A stretch of 64,000 nucleotides of DNA from Branchiostoma floridae (GCF_000003815.2 NC_049986.1:8839487-8903486), one strand, 5' to 3'. Numbered from the stretch's first letter, positions 23,601-38,600 are shown. Made by a program: numbers and translations. Notes: a model not told the origin generated them from the letters alone.

Positions 23601-26600
23601 AAGCATTACCGTTAAATATACCTCAACTTCTTACAATTATACTTACGCTTCACATCTCCATGATATCCTAAGCAGACATAAATAAAACTAATTATCATAT
23701 TAAAAAAACTCGGGGTTCCCCAAACAGCTGTCATACAAATCACCTCACTATCTGCTTGGAGCTAAGCCCATTAACAAACACTTAAAGCACGATGCCTGTT
23801 CCAATATATCGCAGATATAGGGGTGATTTCTGATATTATTACATCGATTATAACAACAGATACGGCGCCCAAAATCACATCGATTCGAGCTTTCATCACA
23901 GCCCACCAACACAACAAGTATGAAACCAATCCATCCAGCCGTTCTTGAGTAATATTGTACACAGACAGAGACACATAACAGAAAATATAACCTCCATGAC
24001 ATTTCATGGAGGTAACTGCTGTGCCAACTGTTACAAATATTTCAAACAGTCCTAAGCAGACATAAATAAAACTACTGGGGGTTCCCCAAACAGCTGTCAC
24101 CTCACTATTTGCTTGCAGCTAAGCCCATTAACAAACACATACAGCACGATGCCTGTACCAATATATCTCAACTAGAGTTCGGCGACCTCATACCTCCATG
24201 AAAATTTAGAGCTTTCGTAAATTTCATGCAATTGACTAACACATTAACATAATTTATGCATGGTATTGTTCATCATTGACTAACGTACACATGTCACAAT
24301 TATAAAATTCCCATTATTAATCATAAAGCAGTTTTGCAATTTTTACATAAATTATGCAAATAAGTTCCTCATTACCATATTTGGTATCTGCTTATATTCC
24401 ACCAATCATAATTAACATGTGTTACATTTATTGAAGTCCAGTTATTGAAAACAATGGAATTATACAATTTCCTCATGAATTATGCAAATTAAGTCCTCAT
24501 TTACATCATTATGAACATCTTTGCCTAAGGTACCCGCATGCCTAATATTTTGCGAATTCATCAATCCATTCTGCAGTTATCCTCTTTAGACAAAAAAACG
24601 ACAAAAATGCAGTTTCGAAATTAAATGTTAGGGGGCTGAAACCTGCCCCACTTTGTCATGACACTGCAAGCTATCTACAAGCCAAATGTCAAGACCATAT
24701 CACATCCAGGACAAGAGATATATTGAAAAAAACTGCCATGATATAATATCCTCATTATTATGCAAATGTACTCCTATTTTGCATAATTAGTATTTAATCT
24801 TGTACAACATTGTCTAAGGTACCTACATACCAAAAAATCATGAAAATCCGTTGTTCCCTCCTTGAGTTATCCTCGTCAGAAGTTTTTTTACAAAAAAGCC
24901 CCTGCTATCCCCAAACTAGACGCTATGGGGCCCAAAGTTACGTCATTTTTTCCTGAGCACAAGAGCAATCTAATACTTAAAAATCTTGACCATAGCATGT
25001 TCAGAACACCGAGATAGCAAAACCGGAAGTTGCGCTGCAGTACCAAGGTCACACACCAGGGGGCCCAAAATTGACCTTGACCTTCGTCTTCCCAACCCCT
25101 ACCTACATACCTAATGTCATCGTAGTCCATCAAGAAGTTCTCAAGTTATGATGACCACAAATATGCGGACACACAGACACACAAACACACACACACAGAC
25201 ACACTCAAAACTATACCTCTATTTTTTCATGGAGGTAAATATAGGGGTGATTTCTGATATTATTACATCGATTATAACGACAGATACGGCTCCCAAGATC
25301 TCATCGATTCGAGCTTTCATCACACCCCACCAACACAACAAGTATGAAACCAATCCATCCAGCCGTTCTTGAGTAATCATCTACACAGACAGAGACACAT
25401 AACAGAAAATATAACCTCCATTCCATGACATTTCATGGAGGTAATTAGGATGTTTAGTTTTACCCTATACCTTTATTTTGTACTCTGTGTAATAGTTGCT
25501 ACCATACATTGTACCATGTACATTTGTCGTGCAATCAAGTCCATTCATTCATTCATATACTGTTAAGGCACAGACAGTCCACATCAGAGACAAAGGGTGT
25601 CCATGATAGCACCAAAATTTGACCATAAGGGAACTATGTTTGGGGTACCCTAAACGACGTCATTCCACACGAAACGCGTGCGATTTCTCAAACGTCGCTA
25701 TCTTTGCACGCGTGCGGACTTGGTGCGGCGTGAGTAACCGCACGCGTGTAAAGATAGCGGCGCTTGAAGAATACCACGTCTCGTGCCGATTGACGAGTTT
25801 TCAGCAACTTCACGCAAAGTGGGGTTCGAACCCAAGCCTGCCAAACAATACTGCGATCTAAACGCATCACCTTAGACTATGCGTTTACAAGGGCTTTACA
25901 CGAAGGGCTACGTTAGACGATCCATCCAAACCAAGCGAACCGCTTAACAGCTAGAATATATTGAATGATGTATGTTTAAGTAATGAAATGCAAATATTGA
26001 CAGATGTATGAGTTATTGCGATGTTTCGTGTCCTTTTGAACAGGCTTTTTGCTGCGGTTCAACAAACAGCAGCTAGCAGTGACGTTAAGGCTAATTAACA
26101 TAATCTATTCATTTAACGGAAGTCATTTTGCAATTGTACACTATCTTGTGAAAAGCTGACACAAAATTTCAATCTGATAAGATAAACTTGATTATGTACT
26201 GCTCTACTCGGATACATATGACCATAAAAATATCTAATATTTGAGTTTAATATAGCTAGATTTTAACTACTTCTTCTACCGAAGGCCACAACTGTTATAA
26301 CATGCCATGAAAGGAGGTTTAAAAGGCTTGCGGCAGGAAGGGCATGACTAGAAAGGCCTGATCCATGCATCCATGCAAACCAAACGAATGGTTGAACGAA
26401 AATGGTAGGGTTCTTCATGAAGGTTGAAATAACTGTTTAGGGGAAGAATAAGTGGTCAGCGGAATTTAGCTGTCCGATCAAACCACACCTCCTTGAGTTT
26501 TTCCTAGCTAACAAACCACACTTCCCCCACGTTTTTCCTTCTTTTAACAAAACTTCGAAATTCCTAGCCCATTTCAATCGCCGGACCAAAAACGCTATAT

Positions 26601-29600
26601 CCAGTAAGAATTAGCTTGTCACATGTGTGTTTAGCGCTGAATTCGTATGCGATTGTTGAGTGAGATCAGATATAAGCCCCACAGGCCACATATTTTGTTT
26701 TCTGCACCTTATTAAAGCGTGAGAATTGAACAAGTTCGCTACATTCAAGTTTTCCCATGCAGCCTGCGGCAGCCTTTGGTTATTGTTATTGGTTGGGCAG
26801 ACTACTCACTCTTTGCAGCCACGGGCTGAATTGCGAGGAGCTTACAATAGGCGGAGCTAAATCGCAAGGGTCTGGAGCGAGCTGCCATTCGGCGCCACTC
26901 AGGTGACCTCAATACGACAGTAATTGCCCCAGGTGCGGCCAAGGTACTGTAGGTTTTGGACCACACACACCGCACCATCGCACGCGTGGCGGGTTCTTTA
27001 GCGTGCCTGGGGTTATGGCTCTCCCCAGACACGGGACCTCCATTTAACGTCCTATCCGAGGGACGGCCCTAACCGAAGCTAGGTACTCATTTTCACCTGA
27101 GTAAAGTGAGGAAAGTCGTGTAAAGTGCCTTTCCCAAGGACACAAGATCGGTGACACACAGCTGGATTCGAACCCGCAAACTCTCGGTCACGGGCCGAAC
27201 ACAATACCACTGTGCTACGCGCTCCCACTGACGCCTCGGGCTCGGGACAAAGGGAGATCATCAATCAATTTTGACAAGGCGGTGGCGTCATAGTGTCCGG
27301 GGAGAAACAACTTCGCGTGTTGTGGAAAAATATTGTGTAGTTTGAAAATATCTGGATAAACTAACACTGATATATGTATGGCCACAAAAGCGTGACTTTT
27401 CGTATCACAACAGTTTATCTACCGAGTTTTGACGGTATGAAGTAAATTATGAGATGATCAGAAATTGTATTTCATTACTCTTTCCGACTTTGAAGACAAT
27501 CATGATATCTCACCAAGCAAGCCATTTGCCGTCGAAGTACACCGAGAAGAAGCGTCAAGAAATACTCCAGCATTACCGATTGCAAACAAGACATCTCCGT
27601 ACCTGAATATGGAGAAAAAAAGGATGTATAAGAACGAAAAACTGAATTAAAACTAGCAGACAACCATCACACCTATTCCCAGCCATTACAACGGCAGCGA
27701 ATGATCAGTAACCACAACAGAAAAAAGATAACACATTGAAATCGTTTAAATAAATGTTAAAGTGTTTAAAACTAGTCATGACATTCACCTTAAAATTTGA
27801 ACAACAATCAACCCTATCCAGACTGGGCTTTTTTGGCATTCCCTGGCCCGTGCTCATTCGGCCCCCCTTCGTAATTTCAAAACGGCTTACTGTACGATCA
27901 CCAAATTTGTAGGGAGGGATATGCTTGTCAAGTTTTCAAATTCCTGAAATTTGTACATAATTTTGACTAATATGACGTACTTATAACGTCTTGAATTTTT
28001 TGGGCTAAATCGGGAAATTCCCATAATACCTTAATATTTGACACAAAAAGTTAACAACAAAGATTTCTTATCAATACTTTAGTGTAATAAGACTTCCGTT
28101 GTCAAAAGCCGTCGCAACAACGTAAAAAATGACGTCATATGTAGTTTAGCTATCCGCCATCTTGGATCATCAACCTTAAATGTCTTAAGATACATCTTTT
28201 TCAATATATAACGTTTAAATCCCATGAAAACGGATTGAAAATGTTCACATGAATGTTTTCTGTAAGAAAATACCAAGTAGTGATCAAATCCGAGTGAAAA
28301 TAAGCTGGTTATACTTTTCAACATGATATTGTCGGCCGTCATGGAATGTCACACGAAGATATGCTAGATAGTAAAGATATATGAAAGAAGTATAGTTTAG
28401 CAAGAAAATCGTACAATCCTATTGTTAGCATCAAAATTAGTGATTTTTGTAACATATGCCTTTCAGAAACCCGTTGCCATGGCAACACAATATAATAAAT
28501 TACTCTATTTTTTGTAAATTGTTGCCAACAATATTCTAGGAAAAATCTTAAAGTTGGGTTGTTCTAGCACAAGCCTTTTGGGAGCTATACGACGTCAAAT
28601 TTGGCTCAGGCACTTTTAGTTCACCCCCGCCCCCCTCCGTCTAGATAGGATTCATATGTGTCGCAGTTTTTTTTAAAGAAGCCATTCTTGTTTTGCCTGC
28701 AAACAGTTATGGTGATTCTCTGTTCTGACATGGTGATGTACGAGAACTGATCAAAATAAATGTTACCTACCTTATTGTATATATGATGATATATACGACA
28801 AAGAATAATTAACGTCCTGATATGCTATTTATAGTTGGCATATGAGGGTCGGTCTCACAAGTGGTCGCAAGTCGCGCTTTCTTGTGTGTAAATACACAGA
28901 CTCGACTCCACTACCGGTGAGTTATGAAATTTTCATATGAAAATGAGTGAAGGCACTTGACGCAAATGTGAACTGTTGCTTCTTATTCTTTATGCCAGAA
29001 GTTTTCGGTATACGTTAAAAATTTGGGCAAGTTCGTGATTCGAAGCAAGGCAATACTGCGGTCGTGCCGGTGCAGCTCGACGTCCATGTCACTTTGCGCC
29101 CCGGTATGTCGGTATATATACGTATGTAATAAACAGATGGCTCTTGAGTAGGGATTCGGCGTGGTGTACTCCGAGTCGACTCAAAAACGCATGTGTAAAC
29201 GCACCAAACAAAGCCTATGTAAAACTGCTACAGGTCGAGATTCCACGTAACTACCAGGACAAGCTGTGTGGACTGTGCGGTAACTTCAACGGTGATAACA
29301 CCGATGACTTCATGATGCCAGATGGGACCGTCGCCTCGAACTGGAATGATTTCGGGAATAGCTGGCAGACCAACGATACGTATGTATTCTACTCAGTACA
29401 AAGATAAAACCGCTACCTGAGCAGGGGGTTGCAAGGTATAGATTCCTTATAAGGGTATCGGATCGTTTCCTTACTGTGAAAAATTACAAAACGTTCAGCT
29501 TTTAGGATACAGCTGTGACATAGCAAATGAGAAAATGGTGGACTGCTTTGAACCATTTGGATTTTAAGTTTTTAACACTTTTAACATGTTTTTTACGCAA

Positions 29601-32600
29601 TGCTGTAAATGAGAATTTTGACAACGAATATGACAGGAATAAAACTGTAGGTCAACCCTATTAATCCGATTTCTGAAAAGTCATTATCCATTTACAATTG
29701 TGAACTGACATTTTCTGTCTTTATCAGTTGTGATGGAGACCCTCCAACCGGTGACCCTCCGACCCAAGGACCGTGTGACGAGATCTATTCGGACCAGTGC
29801 GATGAGCTTACCGATCCCAACGGCCCGTTTGCTGCTTGCCATGAATACTTAGATCCTGTGCCTTATTTTGAAGACTGCGTTTTTGACATGTGTGAAACGC
29901 AAGGAGACTATCTTTGTGCACACCTGGAGACATATTACGACTTCTGTGTGGGCGCGGACGTTGCTCCCTTCACTTGGCGTGCGTCAGACCATTGTCGTAA
30001 GTTCCATTATCAGACTAAATCAGCTATATGTCTCATTGGTTCTTACAGATTTCTTGATAAGAGACTGCACAAACACTCCATATTCGTAGATATACATCAT
30101 CCTGTAGGTGTAGTAGTAGTAGTCATGTTTTCCCAACGATCCAACAGCAGGAATAGATACTTTGTTTTGAAAAGTTTTGGACTGTTCAGCAAACAGCACA
30201 TCGTATCGTTTTCTATAGCTATGGAGTGCGGAGCAAACAGCCATTACTCTACTTGCACAAGTCCCTGCCCTGCGACCTGTGTAGACCCCACCGCCCCAGA
30301 TAGCTGCTTTGGAGAGTGTGTAGACGCCGGAGATAACTGTCTTCAGCCCTGTGTGGAAGGCTGCGAGTGCGATGAAGGATACATCCAAAGTGGTTCGGAC
30401 TGCGTGCTTCCTGCGGACTGTGGGTGCACCGACGAAGATGGATTCTACCATACGGTATTGTGATTTATCGCAAATGACTTAAAGAAGTATCTGTGTCGTA
30501 ATCCATCATCCTATATATGTGTCAGCCGTCATTTAACAACTTGTTTTGTTTGTTTCAGTAGATATGGTTTCTATGATTATATCATAGACACACTCTGTAT
30601 CAGATAAGATTGGCTCAAGGTATCATCCTTCAACGAAGCATTGTTTAGCAGTGAAGAAGACAAGTTGGTAGAAGTAGAAGGCAATTTAAAAAGGATATTT
30701 ACAAGTATCATGCAAATATGTGTTGGATAATTATGAAAAGGTATTTTGAAATCTTGCTTTTTCCGTTAATTTTTTCCGTTTCACCACAATTCAGCTTGGA
30801 GATGTATGGGAAGATGATGGTGAGGAATGTGAATGCTTTGCGGATGACAACATCGTCTGTGAAGGTAAGTGAACGTAAAAGGTGAGAAGCTTACAAAACT
30901 ATATTATTTATATAGGTAAAGAGAGATGATTGCTATAAAATCGACAGTTTTCAATTTATTTGTTATTCGCCGTAATTTGAACAAAATGAATACAGTCTTG
31001 ATTGATTTTAAACGGGTGACTTTCAATGACATTCTCAATCTGTAAAGCTCTCCTATTTCACCAGTTTTAATTATCTAAAATTTATGAGGCGAAAGCATTC
31101 AAAATGCTTTAAGAATAAAAAAAATCATTGCTTGCAGTGGTATTTTTGAGGGCTTGCTTGTAGCACCTACAAAATATGTTTGCGACTTTACAGCACCTGC
31201 ACGATTCTGTTTTTCTGCAGAAATTGACGGATGCGATCCCAACCCTTGTGATGCCAATGCTGCCTGTACAGACGTCCCAGCCCCTGGGACCGGGCAGGAC
31301 TGTACGTGTAACGACGGGTTTTCGGGAAATGGCTACACATGTACAGGTGAAAACATATGATGTTGTAATTGACAAATTCTTTTGGCTATGTGTTCTGTTT
31401 AAAACGACATCCATGCTTGTAGTATTCTTATTACGTTTTGGAAAATTTTCTATCCGGTATATGAAGCTATGTTGTCATCGTGTTGGCAAAAAGGACACCC
31501 AATTCAATTATGAATCCGAATCAAAAGATATAGAAACAGGATTGTAGCATTGTAGAAAATGTTAAACTTAAAAAAACAATTGACGAAACAGGAAATTTGA
31601 CAGAATAATTCAGTCCTCTTCAAACTGCTGTGGGATCAAATCTCTACAGACTTCTTGCACGTGTGACGTACTGAAAGTAAGTCTTAGATGTTTATTTATG
31701 CTTGCCACTTGCATTGTATCTACAGATGACGATGAATGTACTGATGGCACCCACAACTGTGACGTTAACGCAAGCTGTGATAACACACCTGGATCGTTTA
31801 CCTGTACCTGTAACGACGGTTTCAGCGGGAACGGATTCACCTGCACTGGTGAGAGCAGAGAGTTTGTCTTACATATAAAGTTAACATTACACTGCTATAG
31901 TTTATGTATAGAATATCATATTATTTTCCATGTTGGATCATAGAGGGAAGTGTACGTTTGTAGAAATAATACGCTGGTATAAATAAGTTATCGTACGGCG
32001 ATTGGTCAAGGCTGAAAAGCTGCCGAAATTGTTGGTCGGATCGTACACCTGTAGCTGTGACAACGGTTTCAGCGGGGACGGTGTTACCTGTACTGGTGAG
32101 AGCAAAGAATTTGGCAATATTAATGTTGCACTGTTACAGTACAGGTGTTACTTCGATTAACTTCAATTTTACTACATGATCATATGATGTCTCACTAGAA
32201 TTTCCAACAGACTTACTCAGTACTTGTGTTCTTCAGTTCTCTCACCCGATCCCCTGACACGCACGTGTGACATCAGTCTCAACTGATAGTTCACAGTTTT
32301 AGCTAACATTGCACTTTTACAGTACATGCATAGAATGTTATATCATTTTCTGCGTTTCTGCTTATAGAGGGAAGTGCAAGTTTTGGGCTGGGCTGTCATT
32401 TTTATGATGTCATTGATAATTCATCAAGCCTTGGGTTCTGTTCAAAAAGACGTCCATTCTTGTACAATTCTTATTTGAATTCGGAGATTTCCCTGGTTTT
32501 TATGAATCGATCTGTTTTCAGCCTATGAACAATAATTGATTTTTTGGCATTCATTATTGATGAATTGTTGAAAATATAAAAAAGGTTTGTAGCATTATAG

Positions 32601-35600
32601 AAAATGTTAATCTCAAAACAATTGACGAAACCGGCAATTTGACAGATGTATTCAGTTCTCTTCAATCTGCTGTCGGACCGAATCTTTCCAAACAAAGAAC
32701 TTTTTGCAAGTGTGACATAAGTTTTAGATGTTTGTTTACGTCTTGCCACATGTTTTGTATCGACAGATGATGATGAATGCACTGATGGTACCCACAACTG
32801 TGACGTTAACGCAAGCTGTGGTAACACAATCGGCTCGTACACCTGTACCTGTAACGTCGGTTTCAGCGGAAACGGAGTCACCTGTACTGGTGAGAGCAAA
32901 GAATTTGACTATAAATAACTCAACGTTGCATTGTTAAAGTGCATGCATTGCTTCGATTAACCTCAATTTTATAACGTAATGTCTCACCCAAATTTTTAAC
33001 ATGCTTACTCAGTGTTCTTCAGTTCTCTAACCTAATCTCTCCGGGGACGTGGCCTACATCATATGTGACTTAAGTCTTAGATGTTTCTTTATACTTGCCG
33101 CTTGTATTGTATCTACAGATGACGATGAATGTACTGATGGTACCCACAACTGTGACGTTAACGCAAGATGTGGTAACACAGTCGGCTCGTACACCTGTAC
33201 CTGTAACGACGGTTTCAGCGGGAACGGATTCACCTGTACTGGTGAGAGCAAAGAAATTGACTATAAGAATTTGAATATAATACTTTAACGTTGCACTGTT
33301 ATACTGCATGCATTACTTTGATTAACGTCATATTTATAACGTTATGTCTCACCAAAATTTCAACATACTTACTCAGTGTTCTTCAGTTCTCTCGCCCAAT
33401 CTCACGTGAAACACGTGACTTTTCACAAATGTGACTCAAGTCTTAGACGTTTGTTTATGCTTGCCACTTATATTGTATCTACAGATGACGATGAATGTAC
33501 TGATGGTACCCACAACTGTGACGTTAACGCAAGCTGTGGTAACACAGTCGGCTCGTACACCTGTACCTGTAACGTCGGTTTCAGCGGAAACGGTGTCACC
33601 TGTACTGGTGAGTAAAGAATTTGACTATACATAATTTAACGTTGCATTGTTATACTGCATGCATTGCTTCGATTAACCTCGATTTTATAACGTAATGTCT
33701 CACCCAAATTTTCAACATGCTTACTCAGTGTTCTTCAGTTCTCTGACCTAATCTCTCCGGGGACGTGGCCTACATCATATGTGACTTAAGTCTTAGATGT
33801 TTCTTCATGCTTGCCGCTTGTATTGTATCTACAGATGACGATGAATGTACTGATGGTACCCACAACTGTGACGTTAACGCAAGCTGTGGTAACACAGTCG
33901 GCTCGTACACCTGTACCTGTAACAACGGTTTCAGCGGGAACGGATTCACCTGCACTGGTGAGAGCAAAGAATTTGACTATAATACTTTAACGTTGCACTG
34001 TTATACTGCATGCATTACTTTGATTAACGTCATATTTATAACGTTATGTCTCACCAAAATTTTAACATACTTACTCAGTGTTCTTCAGTTCTCTCGCCCA
34101 ATCTCACGTGAAACACGTGACTTTTCACAAATGTGACTCAAGTCTTAGACGTTTGTTTATGCTTGCCGCTTGTATTGTATCTACAGATGACGATGAATGT
34201 ACTGATGGTACCCACAACTGTGACGTTAACGCAAGCTGTGGTAACACAGTCGGCTCGTACACCTGTACCTGTAACGTCGGTTTCAGCGGAAACGGAGTCA
34301 CCTGTACTGGTTAGAGCAAAGAATTTGGCTATATCAACGTTTCACTGTTACTATAGTTGTATTACTTCGATTAACTTTAATTTCACAACATAATGTCTCA
34401 CCAGGATTTTAAACAGACTTAATTAGTGTTATTTAGCTCTCTGACCCACTCTCTCCAGAGACGTGTCTTTTTGCACGTGTGACATAAGTCACATTTGTTT
34501 GATTAGCTCTGGTCACTTTTATTAAATAGATAAATTGTTTGTATCAACAGATGACGATGAATGTACTGATGGTACCCACAACTGTGACGTTAACGCAAGC
34601 TGTGGTAACACAGTCGGCTCGTACACCTGTACCTGTGACAACGGTTTCAGTGGAGACGGATTCACCTGCACTGGTGAGAGCAGAGAGTTTGTCTTACATA
34701 TAAAGTTAACATTTCACTGCTATAGTTTATGTATAGAATATCATATTATTTTCCATGTTGGATCATAGAGGGAAGTGTACGTTTCGGACTTAGCCCTCTC
34801 GCTGGTTTAGATAAGCTATCGTATGGAGGTTGGTCAAGGCTTAAAAGCTGGCGACATTGTTGGTAGCTTGGCATAAAAATCCATAAATGTGTTTTATTAG
34901 CCTTATTATATTTCAGCCATACCATAGGTATGGTGAAATATATTGTATTCGTAATGTTTCTTTCTTTCTTTCTTTCTTTCTCCTGTCAAATTTTCAATGC
35001 GATTCATCCCCGCCGTTCCTGGACCAAATGACTTGAAATTTGGCACAAGGGTAGAGTGGGCCAATACCCAAATGCTTCTTTTTCATTTTTTTCATATCTG
35101 CTCCTTAAATGATTTTATTGAGGTTTTATTGCAACTTTTGGACCAAAACTGTATAATTTGGCCCCCTGTACCATGGTATTACATCCAAATGACCTGAAAT
35201 TTGGGACAGAGGTGCCCTAGATACTTATTCAAAGGACCCATGTATAACATTTGGTATAAATCACTTCAAAATGGCTCCTTAAGGAGGTTTTTGTGAGAGA
35301 GTTTTGGATATGCGAGGTCTGGAGTGCCGAGGTCAACGACCTCTAGGTCATTCCGGTGTGTCAGGGCCACAGGTGTGTCAGGTAGATCCAATTATCTACC
35401 TACCTACCTAGTCCATAGACATCCAGGTGGTTGGGGGGACAAGGTAAATCCAATTAATGACCAGCCAATGAGCGAGCTCATTTTGCTGGAAGAGTCCATT
35501 GTTGGTCAGGGGGTGTTTTTTAAAATTTACTTTTAGACTTTGGTGATAATGCCAATGTTTTTTTAGCGGAAGTGTTTTTGCACTGAACCACTTGACATAA

Positions 35601-38600
35601 GACTACTACTGGGACAGTCCCTTTTTGCACATAGGGGGGATTTTTTAACAATTTAGTTTTGGACATGGGTGATGATTCCGAATGCCATTTGTTGAATGGA
35701 AGTTGACCCCCACCTGAAGACTGCACATGAGGAGGATTCGGCAGCCAATAAGCAAGCCTGGTGTTATCTGGAAGAGTCCATTCATGCACGGGGGACTTTT
35801 TAAAAATTCAGTTTTGGACTGGGTTGCTTATTATACAAAAGGCCATGTACTGTGAGTATTTCTGGACTTGTCTATTGTGCAATTTTAAACAGGGTGTGCT
35901 GGGAGATTCCATTCTTCGACGAAGGGGGTATTTTTTAAATTTATTTTGTGGACTTTGGTGATTATGTCGATGTCCTATTTTAGCTGATGTATTTTTGGAT
36001 CGCTCCACTTTACATAGGGGTATAACAGGAAGAGTCGATTCTTGCATAGAGGTTTTTTTTTTAAATATGGTTTTGGACGGCTGATGATTCAAAATTCCAT
36101 TTCTTAGCGGAAGTGTTTTTGGAGTTGTCTATTTTACCTTTCTACATGGGGTGCACTAGAAGAATCCATTCTTGAAGGGGGTTTGTAAGATTTATTTTTG
36201 CTCAAAAGTGTGATTAGTAGTTAGAAGTCATTTTAAGCAGAAGTGTTCCATTTTTGCACATGGGTGATTTTGGAACAGTCTATTGTTACATGAGGAGGGA
36301 GATGGCTGAAATATGCTGTATTTGCTCTCAAGCAAATGTCGGCCTTTCTAGTATTTTTTTCAAATTATTTTTGATATTTGATTTTATAGATTCTAGCTTG
36401 GAGTTTGACAGGTCACACTTAAAAGTAACCGCAGCTACGTAATTACTAGCGTCTAAACAATCTTCGATAGATTTTTTATGTGATATATGTAACTTCTTTA
36501 GCACTATGGGGATCTTGTCTGTTCCTTTTGAGCTGCCAACACGCTAAGTATGGATGAGTATGTAAAAAAAGGACTTAATCTATATGTCATCTATAGACTA
36601 CGTAATTCAGTTGACCAATATCGCGCCGATGTGAATTTCTACAGATACCAATGGATGCAATCCCGATCCGTGTGTTGCAATGGCTACTTGTACCGACAAT
36701 GTGGCTCCCATGACGGGTGCAGTCTGCACCTGTCCGCCAGGGTATCACGGTGATGGTAAAATTCATGGGACCGGATGTACAGGTAGTTTTCTGTTTAGAT
36801 ATGTTGCTAATGCACCAAAGATTGGTGCACATTTCTCTCGGTTAAGATTACAATTAAACGTAAAAAAGGGACGATGAACCGAAAGTTTACTAATGTTAAC
36901 AGCGGCTCTTCATATTTTGTTTTTCTTTTTTGTTCTGACTCGTGGTCCAGTGTGGTGAAAACACCAAGCGTGTTTTTGTCGTTACAGACATCAGCGGTTG
37001 CGATCCGAATCCGTGTCATATCCTCGCTACCTGCGAAGATGTTCCTGCCCCTGGGACAGGTGCAGTTTGTACCTGTCTGGCTGGATATGAGGGTGATGGA
37101 ACAATGGGTGGTACCGGGTGCATAGGTAATATGAATTTTACTTCCGTCACGTAAGTTATATTCTTCTCTCATGTGGAGTGAGTAGTTTGATTCGCAGTGT
37201 AAATACTCCGATCCCTGCAATGCCTTTCATAAGTTGCCTGTCCAGAGATTGCATATTCTTGTTTCTTTAACTTGAGTTTGTGTGTGTGTGTGTTCGTGCG
37301 TTTGTAAACAAGGATTAATCATATGATCCCAGGACCATCCTTCTTGGAACTAATTAATCTTGGAGTGACTTGGAAAGTCCCTGTGTAGTCACTGGTGGGA
37401 TCAAAACATCCGGTGTATCAATATTATTTGCAGCCATAAATCAACATACTTTATTCCAAACCTTTAAATGATGTTTAGTGTGTTTAGAACCTTTGGTAAG
37501 ATGACGAAACCATGACATTGTGATCTTTATATTTCATAAATGTTTGTACTTTTTACCTGGAAAATTGCATTTATAGTCTCTGATTGATAAAAAGAAGTCA
37601 TGCTCATCGTATATCTGTAATGAATTCATTTCTGGCTGTGGACATGAACATCCACGTGAATATATTTTCTACAGATATCGATGGATGTGATGGCGACCCG
37701 TGCGATGCCAATGCTGACTGTACAGACGTCCCAGCTCCTGGGAACGGTCAGGTCTGTACGTGTAACGCTGGGTATGAGGGAGATGGATACACATGTACAG
37801 GTAATATCATTACTTTTTCATGTGTTATTGTATGAGTTTGTGCGTGATTGTGTGTGCGTTTCTGAAGTTGAAAAATAAACTGTTGGTGAAACATTTGTTG
37901 CTTTGGTAACCGTTGGCAATTTGAAGAAAACAAAGGTTAGATTGTGGCCTCAACGTTTTGTAGATTTATTTAGCGCTGGTAAAACAGAAGCCTTTGATTC
38001 TGATTAATAAAACGTCCATGCTTGCATTATTTTTATAAATGTAGGATTGTCTTTTACTTGGGAAACAAACAATTCTATCATGCCAACATTTACCTTTTTC
38101 TGCATGAGGTCTCCAAAGTCTTGCTTATGAATGTTAAAACTTTATGGAAGTTTATGCAGCGAAAGATTTCGATTGTGCTCACATGAATATATTTTCTACA
38201 GATATCGATGGATGTGATGGTGAACCGTGCGATGCCAATGCTGCCTGTGCAGACGTCCCGGCTCCTGGGACCGGTCAGGAATGCACATGTAACGACGGGT
38301 ATTCAGGAAATGGCTACACATGTACAGGTGAAAACATATAATGTTGTAAATTGGCTAGGGGTTCTGTTGAAAACGACATACATGCTTGTAGTATTCTTAT
38401 TACGTTTTGAGAATTCCCTGGTTTATGAAGCTATTTGTTTTAATCGTGCCAACAATGAAAGGACACGCCATTCAATTATGAATCCAAATCAAAAGATACA
38501 AAAACTAGCTTGCAGCATTATAGAAAATCTTAAACTTAAGAAATAATTGACGAAACAGGAAATTTGACAGAATTATTCAGTCCTCTTCAATCTGCTGTCG

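Noticed and set aside
29108-29120. TATA-like stretch as an internal promoter for the gene
   Set aside because: A promoter here would give a protein starting in the middle of a VWD domain.
29144-29407. Separate gene starting at the ATG at 29144 and reading into the VWD exon
   Set aside because: The part before 29234 is intron sequence; the VWD homology starts exactly at an AG acceptor and needs the exons at 2.3-3.0 kb.
32471-34000. Minus-strand open frames repeated at each EGF exon ([20 protein letters not shown] type)
   Set aside because: Reverse shadows of the repeated EGF exons; they recur only because the exons recur.
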